Of a stretch of DNA of 64,000 nt, positions 35,443 to 47,537 are shown piece by piece. The notes beneath the pieces are model-generated. The model did no database searches, was not told the DNA's origin, and was given only the letters and a program-made list of their open reading frames with translations. A program made the position numbers and the translations under genes. The first letter of the stretch is position 1. Each line of letters starts with the position of its first letter. The DNA is from JABDIP01 sp965250245 (GTDB lineage: Bacteria; Pseudomonadota; Alphaproteobacteria; DSM-16000; Inquilinaceae): contig OZ252296.1 of NCBI GenBank assembly GCA_965250245.1, positions 4,092,001 through 4,156,000 on the forward strand. Reading direction: 5' to 3'.

Positions 35443-35622
35443 CATCCCGGCCGACTCTCGGCCGCCGACGATCCCGCTCCATTCCCTATCTGCATGCCGA
35501 CCACCCTCAGCCCTGCGTCCGGCGCGGGGCTGGTGTGCGTATTCCTCGATTGTCCGGGCGTCAGGACAGGCCAACTGTCGCTGTGTGCCGCAACGGCCGA
35601 ACCCGCACGCAGAGAGACGACG

Positions 35623-36555
35623 ATGGCATATACGGTGGACGCCCGGCCCGACACGGACCTGCGGTGCGTCAGACAGGGGATTTTCTACGTGCTGGGCGCG
35701 GTCCTGGTCTTCTCCGCCGTCAACGTGCTGGTCAAGTGGACGGTCGCGGCATATCCGATCAACCAGGTCCTGTTCTTCCGCAACGCCTTCGCGCTGATCC
35801 CGGCGATCGCGCTGGTCGCGACCCATGGCGGCCTGGCCGCCCTGCGCACCGCCCGGCCCGGGGCACACCTGATGCGCGGCCTGCTCGGGGTCGCGGCGAT
35901 GGCCACGCTGTTCCTCTCCTTCCAGATGCTGCCGCTGGCGGACGCCACGGCGATCTCCTTCGTCCAGCCGCTGTTCCTGACCGCGCTCTCGGTGCCGTTT
36001 CTCGGCGAGCGCGTCGGCATCTATCGCTGGAGCGCGGTGCTGGTCGGCTTCGTGGGCGTCCTGATCATGATCCAGCCCGGCGCCGGTTCCTTCGACCCCG
36101 GCGCCTTTGTCGGCCTGGTCAGCGCGCTGCTGATGGCCGGCGCCTTCATCATGGTGCGCCGGCTCGCCAAGACCGAGTCCAGCAGCGCGATCGTGTTCTA
36201 TTTCGCGGTGATCTCCACCCTCGCGACAGCATTGCTGCTGCCGCTTGGCTGGAACACGCCGACCTTGGGCGATTTCGGCCTTCTGGCGCTGCTGGGGCTG
36301 GCCGGCGGCACCGGGCAGTACCTGATGACCCAGGCCTTCCGGCTGGCGCCGGCGGCGGTGATCGCGCCGTTCAACTACACCGCGATGATCTGGGCTGCCT
36401 TGTTCGGCTGGCTGATCTGGAGTGAGCTGCCGACCCCGGCGCTGCTGGCGGGGGGCGGCATCGTGATGGCCAGCGGTCTCTACATCCTGTATCGCGAGAC
36501 CCATCGCCGGGCCGACACGGTCATGAAGACCCTGCGCAGCCCGGGCGGCCAATAG
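35623..36555 (+). CDS. DMT-superfamily permease (EamA)
   Basis: 310-aa inner-membrane transporter with ten hydrophobic helices in two EamA repeats (first repeat about residues 20-150, second about 165-295). Blocks such as LFFRNAFALIPAIAL, ATAISFVQPLFLTALSVPFL and APFNYTAMIWAALFGWLIW are typical of this family, which exports amino acids, nucleobases or drugs. ATG 35623 begins MAYTVDARPDTD with AGAGAGACGACG upstream. Convergent with the AI-2E family gene, stops 3 bp apart. Substrate cannot be told. Confidence 0.88.
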   Translation: MAYTVDARPDTDLRCVRQGIFYVLGAVLVFSAVNVLVKWTVAAYPINQVLFFRNAFALIPAIALVATHGGLAALRTARPGAHLMRGLLGVAAMATLFLSFQMLPLADATAISFVQPLFLTALSVPFLGERVGIYRWSAVLVGFVGVLIMIQPGAGSFDPGAFVGLVSALLMAGAFIMVRRLAKTESSSAIVFYFAVISTLATALLLPLGWNTPTLGDFGLLALLGLAGGTGQYLMTQAFRLAPAAVIAPFNYTAMIWAALFGWLIWSELPTPALLAGGGIVMASGLYILYRETHRRADTVMKTLRSPGGQ

Positions 36556-36558
36556 CGG

Positions 36559-37671
36559 CTACTCGGCGGCGATGGTCTTGGGTTCTTCGGTATCCGGGTC
36601 CGGCTTCGCGTCGTCGTCGTGGTCCGGCTTGTGGCGCGGCCAGGCGCGCAGCACCGCCTGAACCACGGTCGCCAGCGGGATGGCGAAGAACACGCCCCAC
36701 ACGCCCCACAGCCCGCCGAAGAACAGGATGGCGACGATGATCGCCACGGGGTGCAGGTTGACCGCCTCGCTGAACAGCAGCGGCACCAGCGCATTACCGT
36801 CCAGGGCCTGGATCACGCCATAGGCGATCAGCACGTAGAAGAACTGCGGCTCCAGCCCCCATTGGAAATAGGCGACGATGGCGACCGGCGCGGTGACCAC
36901 GGCCGCGCCGACGAAGGGGATCAACACCGACAGGCCGGTTATGGCCGCGATCAGCGCGGCGAAATCCAGCCCCAGGAAGGCCATGACGATGAACGTCACC
37001 CAGCCGACGATCAGGATCTCCCAGAATTTGCCGCGCACATAATTGGCGATCTGGGCGTTGACCTCGCTCCACACCTGGGTGCTGAGCTGGCGCTCGTGCG
37101 GCAGGAAGTCGGTGAGCCAGGCGATCAGCCGGTCCTTGTCCTTGATCAGGAAGAACACCAACACCGGCACCAGGATCACGTAGACGATCATGGTGAGGAC
37201 CGTGACCACCGAGGAGAACGAATAAGACAGCACCTGCTGTCCCAGGATCAGCAGCTCGCGGCCGAGCCTTGCGGTGAATTCCCGTGCCTGGCTCTCCGAG
37301 ATGAAGTCGGGATAGCGCTCGGGCAGGCGCATCACCAGCGCCTGGCCCTCGGTGACCATCAGCGGCACCTGCTGCACCAGCTGGGTCACCTGGCCGATCA
37401 GCAGCGGCAGCAGCACGAAGGCCAGGAACAGCAGGAAGGCCATGAAGGCCAGGAAGACGGTGATCACCGAGACCAGATGCGGCACCCCCACCGCTTCCAG
37501 ACGGCCCACCAGCCCCTGCAGCAGATAGGCGATCACGATCGCCGCGATCACCGGCACCAGCATGTCGGCGACGAACGCAATCGCGGCGGTGATGCCGACC
37601 AGCAGGATGATCAGAAGAACGACCTGCGGGTCCGCCAGATTCCGCTGAAACCAGGCGACGATCTGCTTCAT
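36559..37671 (-). CDS. AI-2E/PerM-family membrane protein
   Basis: 370-aa inner-membrane protein of the AI-2 exporter-like (TqsA/PerM) family. There are two to three N-terminal helices (QVVLLIILLVGITAAIAFV), a large soluble loop around residues 85-150, then C-terminal helices with VKGKFWEILIVGWVTFIVMAF-like and ALIAAITGLSVLIPFVGAA; the ending GVWGVFFAIPLATVVQAVL is a family signature. The last 30 residues are a charged Asp/Lys/Pro tail. Start ATG 37671 (MKQIVAWFQRN). Some relatives act as Na+/H+ antiporters or signal exporters; the role here is not fixed. Confidence 0.88.
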   Translation of the reverse strand: MKQIVAWFQRNLADPQVVLLIILLVGITAAIAFVADMLVPVIAAIVIAYLLQGLVGRLEAVGVPHLVSVITVFLAFMAFLLFLAFVLLPLLIGQVTQLVQQVPLMVTEGQALVMRLPERYPDFISESQAREFTARLGRELLILGQQVLSYSFSSVVTVLTMIVYVILVPVLVFFLIKDKDRLIAWLTDFLPHERQLSTQVWSEVNAQIANYVRGKFWEILIVGWVTFIVMAFLGLDFAALIAAITGLSVLIPFVGAAVVTAPVAIVAYFQWGLEPQFFYVLIAYGVIQALDGNALVPLLFSEAVNLHPVAIIVAILFFGGLWGVWGVFFAIPLATVVQAVLRAWPRHKPDHDDDAKPDPDTEEPKTIAAE

Positions 37672-37848
37672 GGGTTGCCTGCGTGCGATGGCCCCGGTCC
37701 GATCGGCTGCGGCGCCGCCCATTCGGCGCATTCGCTCTGCAATACAGCCTGAGGGCGGGCCGGTCCAGTGGAGTGCGGCGTGCGCACCCCGCCGCATCCG
37801 GCGTTCCGGTGATGATGCGGTCGTGATTCTCGCCCGGCGATCATGGCG

Positions 37849-38520
37849 TTACTGCGACGCTGGCAATCGGATCACGCGGCCCTCGGCATCATCGCCTGTC
37901 GACGGCGTGACGGTGACGATGCGCGGGCTGACGACGCGCGTCGCCGGCTCCTCCGGCGCGGCCTCGGACATCCGCGGCACCTCCGGCACGGCCGAGCCGG
38001 CACGGAAATAATCCGGCGGGGCGCCGTCCTGAAGCACCGTCAGGCGCTGATGGACGCGGTCGAGATACCGTCGCTGCGCGTCCGGGTCGCTGGAATGGTA
38101 CCGCGCCACCGCCGTCGTCCAGTCGCCATGGGCCTCGTTCAGTTCGGCCAGGAAGCGGGCGGCGTATTCGGCGTTGCGGTCGGGGTCGAAGGCCTCGGCC
38201 AGGTCGGCGAAGGCATCGGCATGCCAGCGCAGATTGATCTGCCCGCAGCCGACATCGATGGACTCGATCCCGCGCGCCTGCTCGCTCTGCACAAGCGCCA
38301 CCGCCTCCGCCGCCGAGTCCGGGAAGTGCGACGTCCCGGCGCTGTTGATGGCGAAGGCCTTCCAGCCGCTTTCCGCATGCCCCAGAGCCAGCATCAGGTC
38401 CGGCGGCACGCCATGCCGGGTGGCCGCCTGGACCAGCGATGCGACACAGCCGGCGCGTGCCGGCGGCGCCATCGTCGCCGAGAGCAGCAGAGCAAGGATC
38501 AGGGTCGCAGCAATCCGCAC
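37849..38520 (-). CDS. Lytic transglycosylase (SLT domain), exported
   Basis: 223-aa periplasmic peptidoglycan lytic enzyme. Signal peptide RIAATLILALLLSATMAPPARA precedes a goose-lysozyme-like SLT domain: catalytic E50 in ALGHAESGW, then VGCGQINLRWHADAF and YAARFLAELNEAHGDWTTAVARYHS, all family features. The C-terminal 60 residues are Pro/Glu/Thr rich and not conserved. The start is GTG 38520, with no good ribosome site. Similar short SLT proteins often serve secretion or pilus systems, but no such genes adjoin this one. Confidence 0.86.
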   Translation of the reverse strand: MRIAATLILALLLSATMAPPARAGCVASLVQAATRHGVPPDLMLALGHAESGWKAFAINSAGTSHFPDSAAEAVALVQSEQARGIESIDVGCGQINLRWHADAFADLAEAFDPDRNAEYAARFLAELNEAHGDWTTAVARYHSSDPDAQRRYLDRVHQRLTVLQDGAPPDYFRAGSAVPEVPRMSEAAPEEPATRVVSPRIVTVTPSTGDDAEGRVIRLPASQ

Positions 38521-38600
38521 GCGTCCGATATGGCCGCGCGGAGGTAAACATTCGGCAAATCCGCCGTGACAAAGCTGTGCCAAGTCGCCGCGGCGGCCGG

Positions 38601-38882
38601 TCAGACGTAGCGGAAGACGCAAACGGCGTAGATCAGCGAGATCACCACCGCGCCCCACAACGGCGAGCCGAACAGGCCGAGCCATCCCAGATGGATGAAG
38701 CCGCTGCCGAGCAGCGAGATGAACAGCCGGTCGCCGCGGGTGGTGTCCAGGGTCAGGATGCCGCGCCGCGGCCCGCCGCCGGGCGAGAACCATTCCCAGA
38801 CCGACATGCTGACCAGGCACAGCACCACGAAGCCGAAAAAGGCGGCCGTCGGCCAGGTCCATGCCATCCAGGTGAGGCCCAT
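38601..38882 (-). CDS. glpU: Small membrane protein of the glycerol importer operon (DUF2160, GlpU)
   Basis: 93-aa integral membrane protein with three hydrophobic segments and a conserved middle (VWEWFSPGGGPRRGILTLDTT, GDRLFISLLGSGFIHLGW) typical of DUF2160. In Rhizobium the homologue is glpU of the glycerol ABC operon; its function is not known. It is the last gene of the operon here, 14 bp after glpQ. Confidence 0.85.
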   Translation of the reverse strand: MGLTWMAWTWPTAAFFGFVVLCLVSMSVWEWFSPGGGPRRGILTLDTTRGDRLFISLLGSGFIHLGWLGLFGSPLWGAVVISLIYAVCVFRYV

Positions 38883-38896
38883 GGTCGGAATTCCTC

Positions 38897-40563
<1,667 letters not shown>

Positions 40564-40572
40564 ATCCGATCC

Positions 40573-41634
<1,062 letters not shown>

Positions 41635-41667
41635 CAGACGGCCCCCAGCCAGACGTCGGCTCCGCGA

Positions 41668-41792
41668 GCCCTCACCCGGTCGGCCTTCGGCCGCCCACCC
41701 TCTCCCGGGGGGAGAGGGTCTATGGGCGCACCTACGGGTTCCCTCTCCCTCTGGGAGAGGGCGGCGGGCGAAATCCCGCCTGGTGAGGGCTT
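41668..41792. repeat. 125-bp nested palindromic repeat between glpS and glpT
   Basis: The outer arms AGCCCTCACCCGG (41668-41680) and CCTGGTGAGGGCT (41779-41791) pair with one mismatch; inside are two hairpins of the same kind, CCCTCTCC/GGAGAGGG at 41698-41718 and at 41741-41761. This CCCTCTCCC-GGGAGAGGG pattern is a known style of dispersed extragenic repeat in GC-rich proteobacteria. It lies within an operon, so it may influence glpT expression. Confidence 0.65.
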
Positions 41793-41812
41793 CGGGCTCT
41801 GGACTTTCAAAG

Positions 41813-42880
41813 TCATGCCGCGATCAGCCTGTCGTCTTCCCCGAAATAGAGGCATTGCCGGGTGTCGATGTAGAGCTCGGCGCTGTCCCCGACTTCGAAG
41901 GGGTGGATGCCATGGGATTGCGAGACCCAGGTGCCGCCCTCGATCTCCACATGGACCATGCTCTCCGAGCCGCTCAGCTCGGCGACCAGCACCCGCCCCT
42001 GGATGCGCACGGCGTCGGCGGTCGCCGCGCCCGGGCGCACGTGATGGGGCCGGATGCCGACCGTGTAGGGACCGTCCGGCAGGCCGCGCAGGCTGTCCGA
42101 GGCGGCCCATTCCACCTGCGGGTTCAGGATCAGCCGATCCCCCTGCTTGGTGATCCGGGCAGTGTTGATCGGCGGGTCGGAGAACACCTGGGCGCTGCGC
42201 AGATCGGCCGGCCGGCGATAGACCGAGGCGGTCTCGCCGAACTGGGTGACGCTGCCCTCGTGCAGCGTCGCGGTCTGGCCGCCGAGCAACAGCGCCTCGA
42301 TCGGCTCGGTGGTGGCGTAGACGACCATCGCGCCGCGGTCCTCGAACAGCCTCGGCAGCTCGTCGCGAAGCTCCTCGCGCAGCTTGAAGTCGAGATTGGC
42401 CAAGGGCTCGTCGAGCAGCACCAGGTCGGAATCCTTGATGATGGCGCGGGCCAGCGCGGTGCGCTGCTGCTGGCCGCCGGACAGCTCGCCCGGCCGGCGC
42501 TGCAGCATCGGCCCCAGCTTCAGAAGCTCGGCGACCTCTCCGACCCGGCGGTCGATCTCCGCCTGCGCGACGCGCGCGACCCGCAGCGGCGAGGCGATGT
42601 TCTCGAAGACCGTGAAATTGGGATAGTTGATGAATTGCTGGTGCACCAGCGAGACATTGCGCTTCTGCACCGGCATGCCCGTGACGTTCCTGCCGTCGAA
42701 CCAGATCTCGCCGGATGTCGGGCGCACCAGCCCGGCCATCAGGTGCATCAGCGTCGTCTTGCCCGACAGGGTGGTGCCGAGCAGCACGTTGAAGCCGCGA
42801 TCGGCCAGCGCGAAGCTGGTCGGGTGGATGTGGATCTCGTCACCGACCCTGAGCGTGACGTCCCGGAACTCCAGCGTCAT
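41813..42880 (-). CDS. glpS: Glycerol ABC importer ATPase GlpS, no switch histidine
   Basis: 355-aa MalK-like ATPase. Walker A is G35-TTLSGKT (GTTLSGKTT), the signature ELSGGQQQRTALARA (133-137) and Walker B DLVLLDEPLANLD (D157-E158) are present, but the H-loop reads VVYATTEPIEAL, with T191 in the place of the switch His. Its signature serves the ATP site of GlpT, so the pair is functionally asymmetric. The C-terminal domain (from about 235) carries the regulatory fold. It is separated from glpV by 183 bp containing a strong hairpin. Confidence 0.88.
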   Translation of the reverse strand: MTLEFRDVTLRVGDEIHIHPTSFALADRGFNVLLGTTLSGKTTLMHLMAGLVRPTSGEIWFDGRNVTGMPVQKRNVSLVHQQFINYPNFTVFENIASPLRVARVAQAEIDRRVGEVAELLKLGPMLQRRPGELSGGQQQRTALARAIIKDSDLVLLDEPLANLDFKLREELRDELPRLFEDRGAMVVYATTEPIEALLLGGQTATLHEGSVTQFGETASVYRRPADLRSAQVFSDPPINTARITKQGDRLILNPQVEWAASDSLRGLPDGPYTVGIRPHHVRPGAATADAVRIQGRVLVAELSGSESMVHVEIEGGTWVSQSHGIHPFEVGDSAELYIDTRQCLYFGEDDRLIAA

Positions 42881-43001
42881 TGCGCTGCAGCCCCGGTCAG
42901 AACGAACCGGGCCCTGTGGGACGGGAATTCATGCATTGCGTGACGCCTCGGACATTGCGATCGGCCGGACCGGCCAGACGATGCCGAAAATGGAAACCGG
43001 C

Positions 43002-43033
43002 GCCCGGGATGCGCGCAAGCGCGCATCCCGGGC
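43002..43033 (-). promoter_or_regulatory. Strong intercistronic hairpin after glpV
   Basis: 15-bp perfect arms GCCCGGGATGCGCGC / GCGCGCATCCCGGGC separated by AA, between the glpV stop (43064) and glpS start (42880). No T-run directly follows, so partial termination or mRNA protection is more likely than a full stop. It would raise binding-protein output over the other subunits. Confidence 0.7.
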
Positions 43034-43063
43034 TCGGTTGCTGCGGCTTTTGGGGTCTGCCCC

Positions 43064-44806
<1,743 letters not shown>

Positions 44807-44835
44807 TAAGTTTCCTCCCTGTTATCGATTTCGGC

Positions 44836-44862
44836 GGTTCATTGTCATCTTAACCATGAACC
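44836..44862. promoter_or_regulatory. Inverted repeat in the glpV promoter region
   Basis: GGTTCAT (44836-44842) and ATGAACC (44856-44862) are perfect 7-bp arms. They overlap a second imperfect pair, TTGTCATC and GATGGCAA. The site is 30-56 bp upstream of glpV and is a candidate regulator site; the regulator is not encoded nearby. Confidence 0.45.
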
Positions 44863-44889
44863 GATGGCAATCGTAAACAAGGGGCGGGC

Positions 44890-45495
44890 TCAGCGTTCCT
44901 CCGGCGCCCAGTAGGGCGGGAAGGCGGCCCATTGCTCTCGCAGGATCGCAAAGCAGCGAAGGTCGACGAAGCGGTCGTGCACCCATTCGGCCTGTCGTCG
45001 CACGCCCTCCTCGAGGAATCCGAGGCGCTCGATGACCGCGATGCTCTTTGCGTTCTCCACCGCCGCCCAGATCTCGACCCGGTTCAGCAGCAGGTCCTCG
45101 AAGGCGAAGTCGACCAGCGCATGACAGGCGCGGGTCATGATGCCCCGGCCCTGATGGTCGGCCGAGAGCCAGTAGCCGAGGCTGGTCAGCTTGTTGGGCC
45201 AGTCGATCCGGTGATGGCCGATGACGCCGACGATGGCGCCGTTCTGCCGGATGGCGCATTGATAGCCATCGTTCCGCGCCCGCTGGTCGATGGTCGACTG
45301 GATGAAGGTGCGCACGTCACCGGGTGCGGCCGTCGCCCCGACCCAGGGCATCCAGGGCCGCAAATGGTCGCGGTTGCTATCGACCAGGGCGAACAGTTCG
45401 TCGGAATCGTCGAGAGACAACAGCGCCAGGGATGCCCCGTCGCCGATGTCCCCCTCGAAGGCCCAGCCGGCCCGCGCTTCGTCAGGATCGACCAT
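44890..45495 (-). CDS. GNAT-family N-acetyltransferase (RimJ/RimL type)
   Basis: 201-aa acetyl-CoA-dependent transferase. It has the RimJ/L layout: RPWMPWVGATAAPGDVRTFI near the N-terminus, GVIGHHRID, the acetyl-CoA loop LSADHQGRGIMTRACHALVDFAF, then LLLNRVEIWAAVENAKSIAV and IERLGFLEEGVRRQ. ATG 45495 lies within the end of the TPP enzyme gene (14-base overlap), so they may be co-translated, though no biochemical link is obvious. Substrates in this group are ribosomal N-termini or small amines. Confidence 0.87.
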   Translation of the reverse strand: MVDPDEARAGWAFEGDIGDGASLALLSLDDSDELFALVDSNRDHLRPWMPWVGATAAPGDVRTFIQSTIDQRARNDGYQCAIRQNGAIVGVIGHHRIDWPNKLTSLGYWLSADHQGRGIMTRACHALVDFAFEDLLLNRVEIWAAVENAKSIAVIERLGFLEEGVRRQAEWVHDRFVDLRCFAILREQWAAFPPYWAPEER

Positions 45496-47173
45496 CGCGC
45501 GCCGCAAGGCCCGCCGCCCGGATCTGGCTCAGGCTGGCGCGATGGGTCAGGGCCTCCGGGTCGACCCTGAGCTCGATCAGCGACGGCCCGTCGAATTCCA
45601 TGGCCTCCTGGAAGGCCGGCGCGAACTGCTCCGTCGCCTCGACCACCGCGCCGAATGCGCCATGGGCCCGCGCCAGGGCCGCGAAGTCCGGATTGTGCAG
45701 GTCGGTACCGCTGACCCGCTCGGGATAGTCGCGTTCCTGATGCATGCGGATGGTGCCGTACATGCCGTTGTTGACGACGATGATGGTGATGTTGGCCCGG
45801 TACTGCACCGCGGTCGCCAATTCCTGCCCGGTCATCAGGAAGCAGCCATCGCCGGCGAAGGCCACGACGGTGCGGTCCGGATGGCGCAGCTTTGCCGAAA
45901 CCGCCGCCGGCGTGCCATAGCCCATGGATCCGGACGTAGGCCCGAGTTGGGTGCCGTAGCGGCGGAACAGGTAGAACCGGTGAACCCAGCCAGAATAATT
46001 GCCGGCGCCGTTGGCGATGATGGTGTCCGACGGCAGATGCGTCTTCAACCAGGCGACGATCTCGGCCATCTGCACCGGCCCCGGGCAGGCGATCGGCTGG
46101 TTCGCCTCCTCGAAATCCGCGCGGGCGCCGCGGGTCCAGTCTGCCCACGGCACCGGCACGGCCGGCGCAAGATCATCCAGGGCGGCCGCGAAGGCGCGCA
46201 TGCCCGAATGGATCGGCAGATCGGCCTGGTAGACGCGACCCAGCTCCTCCGCCCCGGGGTGGATGTGCACCAGCGTCTGGCGAGGGTGCGGCGCCTCGAA
46301 CAGCGTGTAGCCGCCGGTCGTCGCCTCGCCGAGCCGCGCCCCGACAGCAAGGATCAGATCCGCCTCGCCGATCCGGGCCGCCAGCTTCGGGTTGATGCCG
46401 ATGCCGACATCGCCGGCATAGTTCGGGTGACCATTGTCGAAGTAATCCTGGCAGCGGAAGGCGCTGCCCACCGGCAGGTCGAACCGTTCGGCGAAAGCGC
46501 GGAACCGGTCGCAGGCCGCCTCGTCCCACCCGCTGCCGCCAAGCACCGCAAACGGCCGGCGCGCCTCACCGAGCCGCCGTGCGAGCTCGGCCATGGCCTC
46601 AGGCGCGGGATGGGTCTCGGCCGGGACGACCGGCCGCGAATCGGCGGCCACCACGGTTTCGCGCAGCATGTCCTCCGGCAGCGCCAGGACCACCGGACCC
46701 GGACGGCCCTGCATCGCCGTGGCGAAGGCGCGGGCGATGAATTCCGGGATGCGCGCCGGATCGTCGATCTGGGCCACCCATTTCGCCATCTGGCCGAACA
46801 TGCGGCGATAGTCGATCTCCTGGAACGCCTCGCGCTCCTGCATGTCGCGGGCGACCTGGCCGATCAGCAGGATCATCGGCGTGGAGTCCTGAAAGGCGAT
46901 ATGGACGCCGGCGCTGGCGTTGGTGGCGCCCGGGCCGCGCGTGACCATGCAGATGCCGGGGCGGCCGGTCAGCTTGCCGTCGGCCTCCGCCATCATGGCC
47001 GCGCCGCCTTCCTGCCGGCAGATGACGAACTGGATCTCCGGCACATCATGCAGCGCGTCCAGCACCGCCAGATAACTCTCGCCGGGTACGCCGAAGACGC
47101 GCTCGACGCCGTTCAGCTTCAACTGGTCGACCAGAATCCGTCCGCCGGTTCGCGATTCGGGCGCGGAGGCCAT
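45482..47173 (-). CDS. Thiamine-pyrophosphate enzyme, acetolactate-synthase-like
   Basis: 563-aa ThDP-dependent enzyme with the three-domain order PYR-TH3-PP. The ThDP-activating Glu is in CRQEGGAAMMAEADG; VTRGPGATNASAGVHIAFQD and the C-terminal GDGCFLMTGQELATAVQYRA with NNGMYG (GDG-NN cofactor motif) are present. It resembles the large subunit of acetolactate synthase and related decarboxylases, but no small regulatory subunit is nearby, so a catabolic decarboxylase or carboligase is more likely than valine synthesis. Start ATG 47173 (MASAPESRTGG). Confidence 0.87.
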   Translation of the reverse strand: MASAPESRTGGRILVDQLKLNGVERVFGVPGESYLAVLDALHDVPEIQFVICRQEGGAAMMAEADGKLTGRPGICMVTRGPGATNASAGVHIAFQDSTPMILLIGQVARDMQEREAFQEIDYRRMFGQMAKWVAQIDDPARIPEFIARAFATAMQGRPGPVVLALPEDMLRETVVAADSRPVVPAETHPAPEAMAELARRLGEARRPFAVLGGSGWDEAACDRFRAFAERFDLPVGSAFRCQDYFDNGHPNYAGDVGIGINPKLAARIGEADLILAVGARLGEATTGGYTLFEAPHPRQTLVHIHPGAEELGRVYQADLPIHSGMRAFAAALDDLAPAVPVPWADWTRGARADFEEANQPIACPGPVQMAEIVAWLKTHLPSDTIIANGAGNYSGWVHRFYLFRRYGTQLGPTSGSMGYGTPAAVSAKLRHPDRTVVAFAGDGCFLMTGQELATAVQYRANITIIVVNNGMYGTIRMHQERDYPERVSGTDLHNPDFAALARAHGAFGAVVEATEQFAPAFQEAMEFDGPSLIELRVDPEALTHRASLSQIRAAGLAARDGRS

Positions 47174-47537
47174 GGCTGCACTGTCCCTTGTTGCCGTCTG
47201 AGCGGCGGCCACGATACCGCGTCGGCCGCCGGCGGTCTTGCATGACATCCACCATCCGGCGGCCGCCAAGCCGGCCATCGTCTGTTTGCAGGACCGCCAG
47301 GACTGGCGAAGCAGGGGCGTTCCGGGTAATCAGTGCCGGACCGGCAAGATAAGAGTTAACGGGCCGCCGGCAACCAAACAAAGCCGGTTCCTTAAGATCA
47401 GGCGAGCCAGTTGGAAGAAATATATTACCAAAAGTTGCGCATATGGTGTGACGAATTAACACAGCGGCGAAGAATTATTGCGCGATAGCTGTCATCAGTA
47501 TTAGTCTGATAGTGGGGCGCCACGACTTGCCGCAGCA
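47174..47537. other. 364-bp divergent intergenic region
   Basis: Between the TPP enzyme and the sensor kinase. It becomes AT-rich toward the kinase (47400-47490). No RNA gene, ribosome-bound frame or convincing repeat was recognised. It presumably carries both promoters. Confidence 0.4.

Noticed and set aside
45482..47173. Calling the TPP enzyme acetolactate synthase (ilvB)
   Set aside because: No small regulatory subunit or ilv genes adjoin, and the family contains many decarboxylases, so a specific symbol is not supported.
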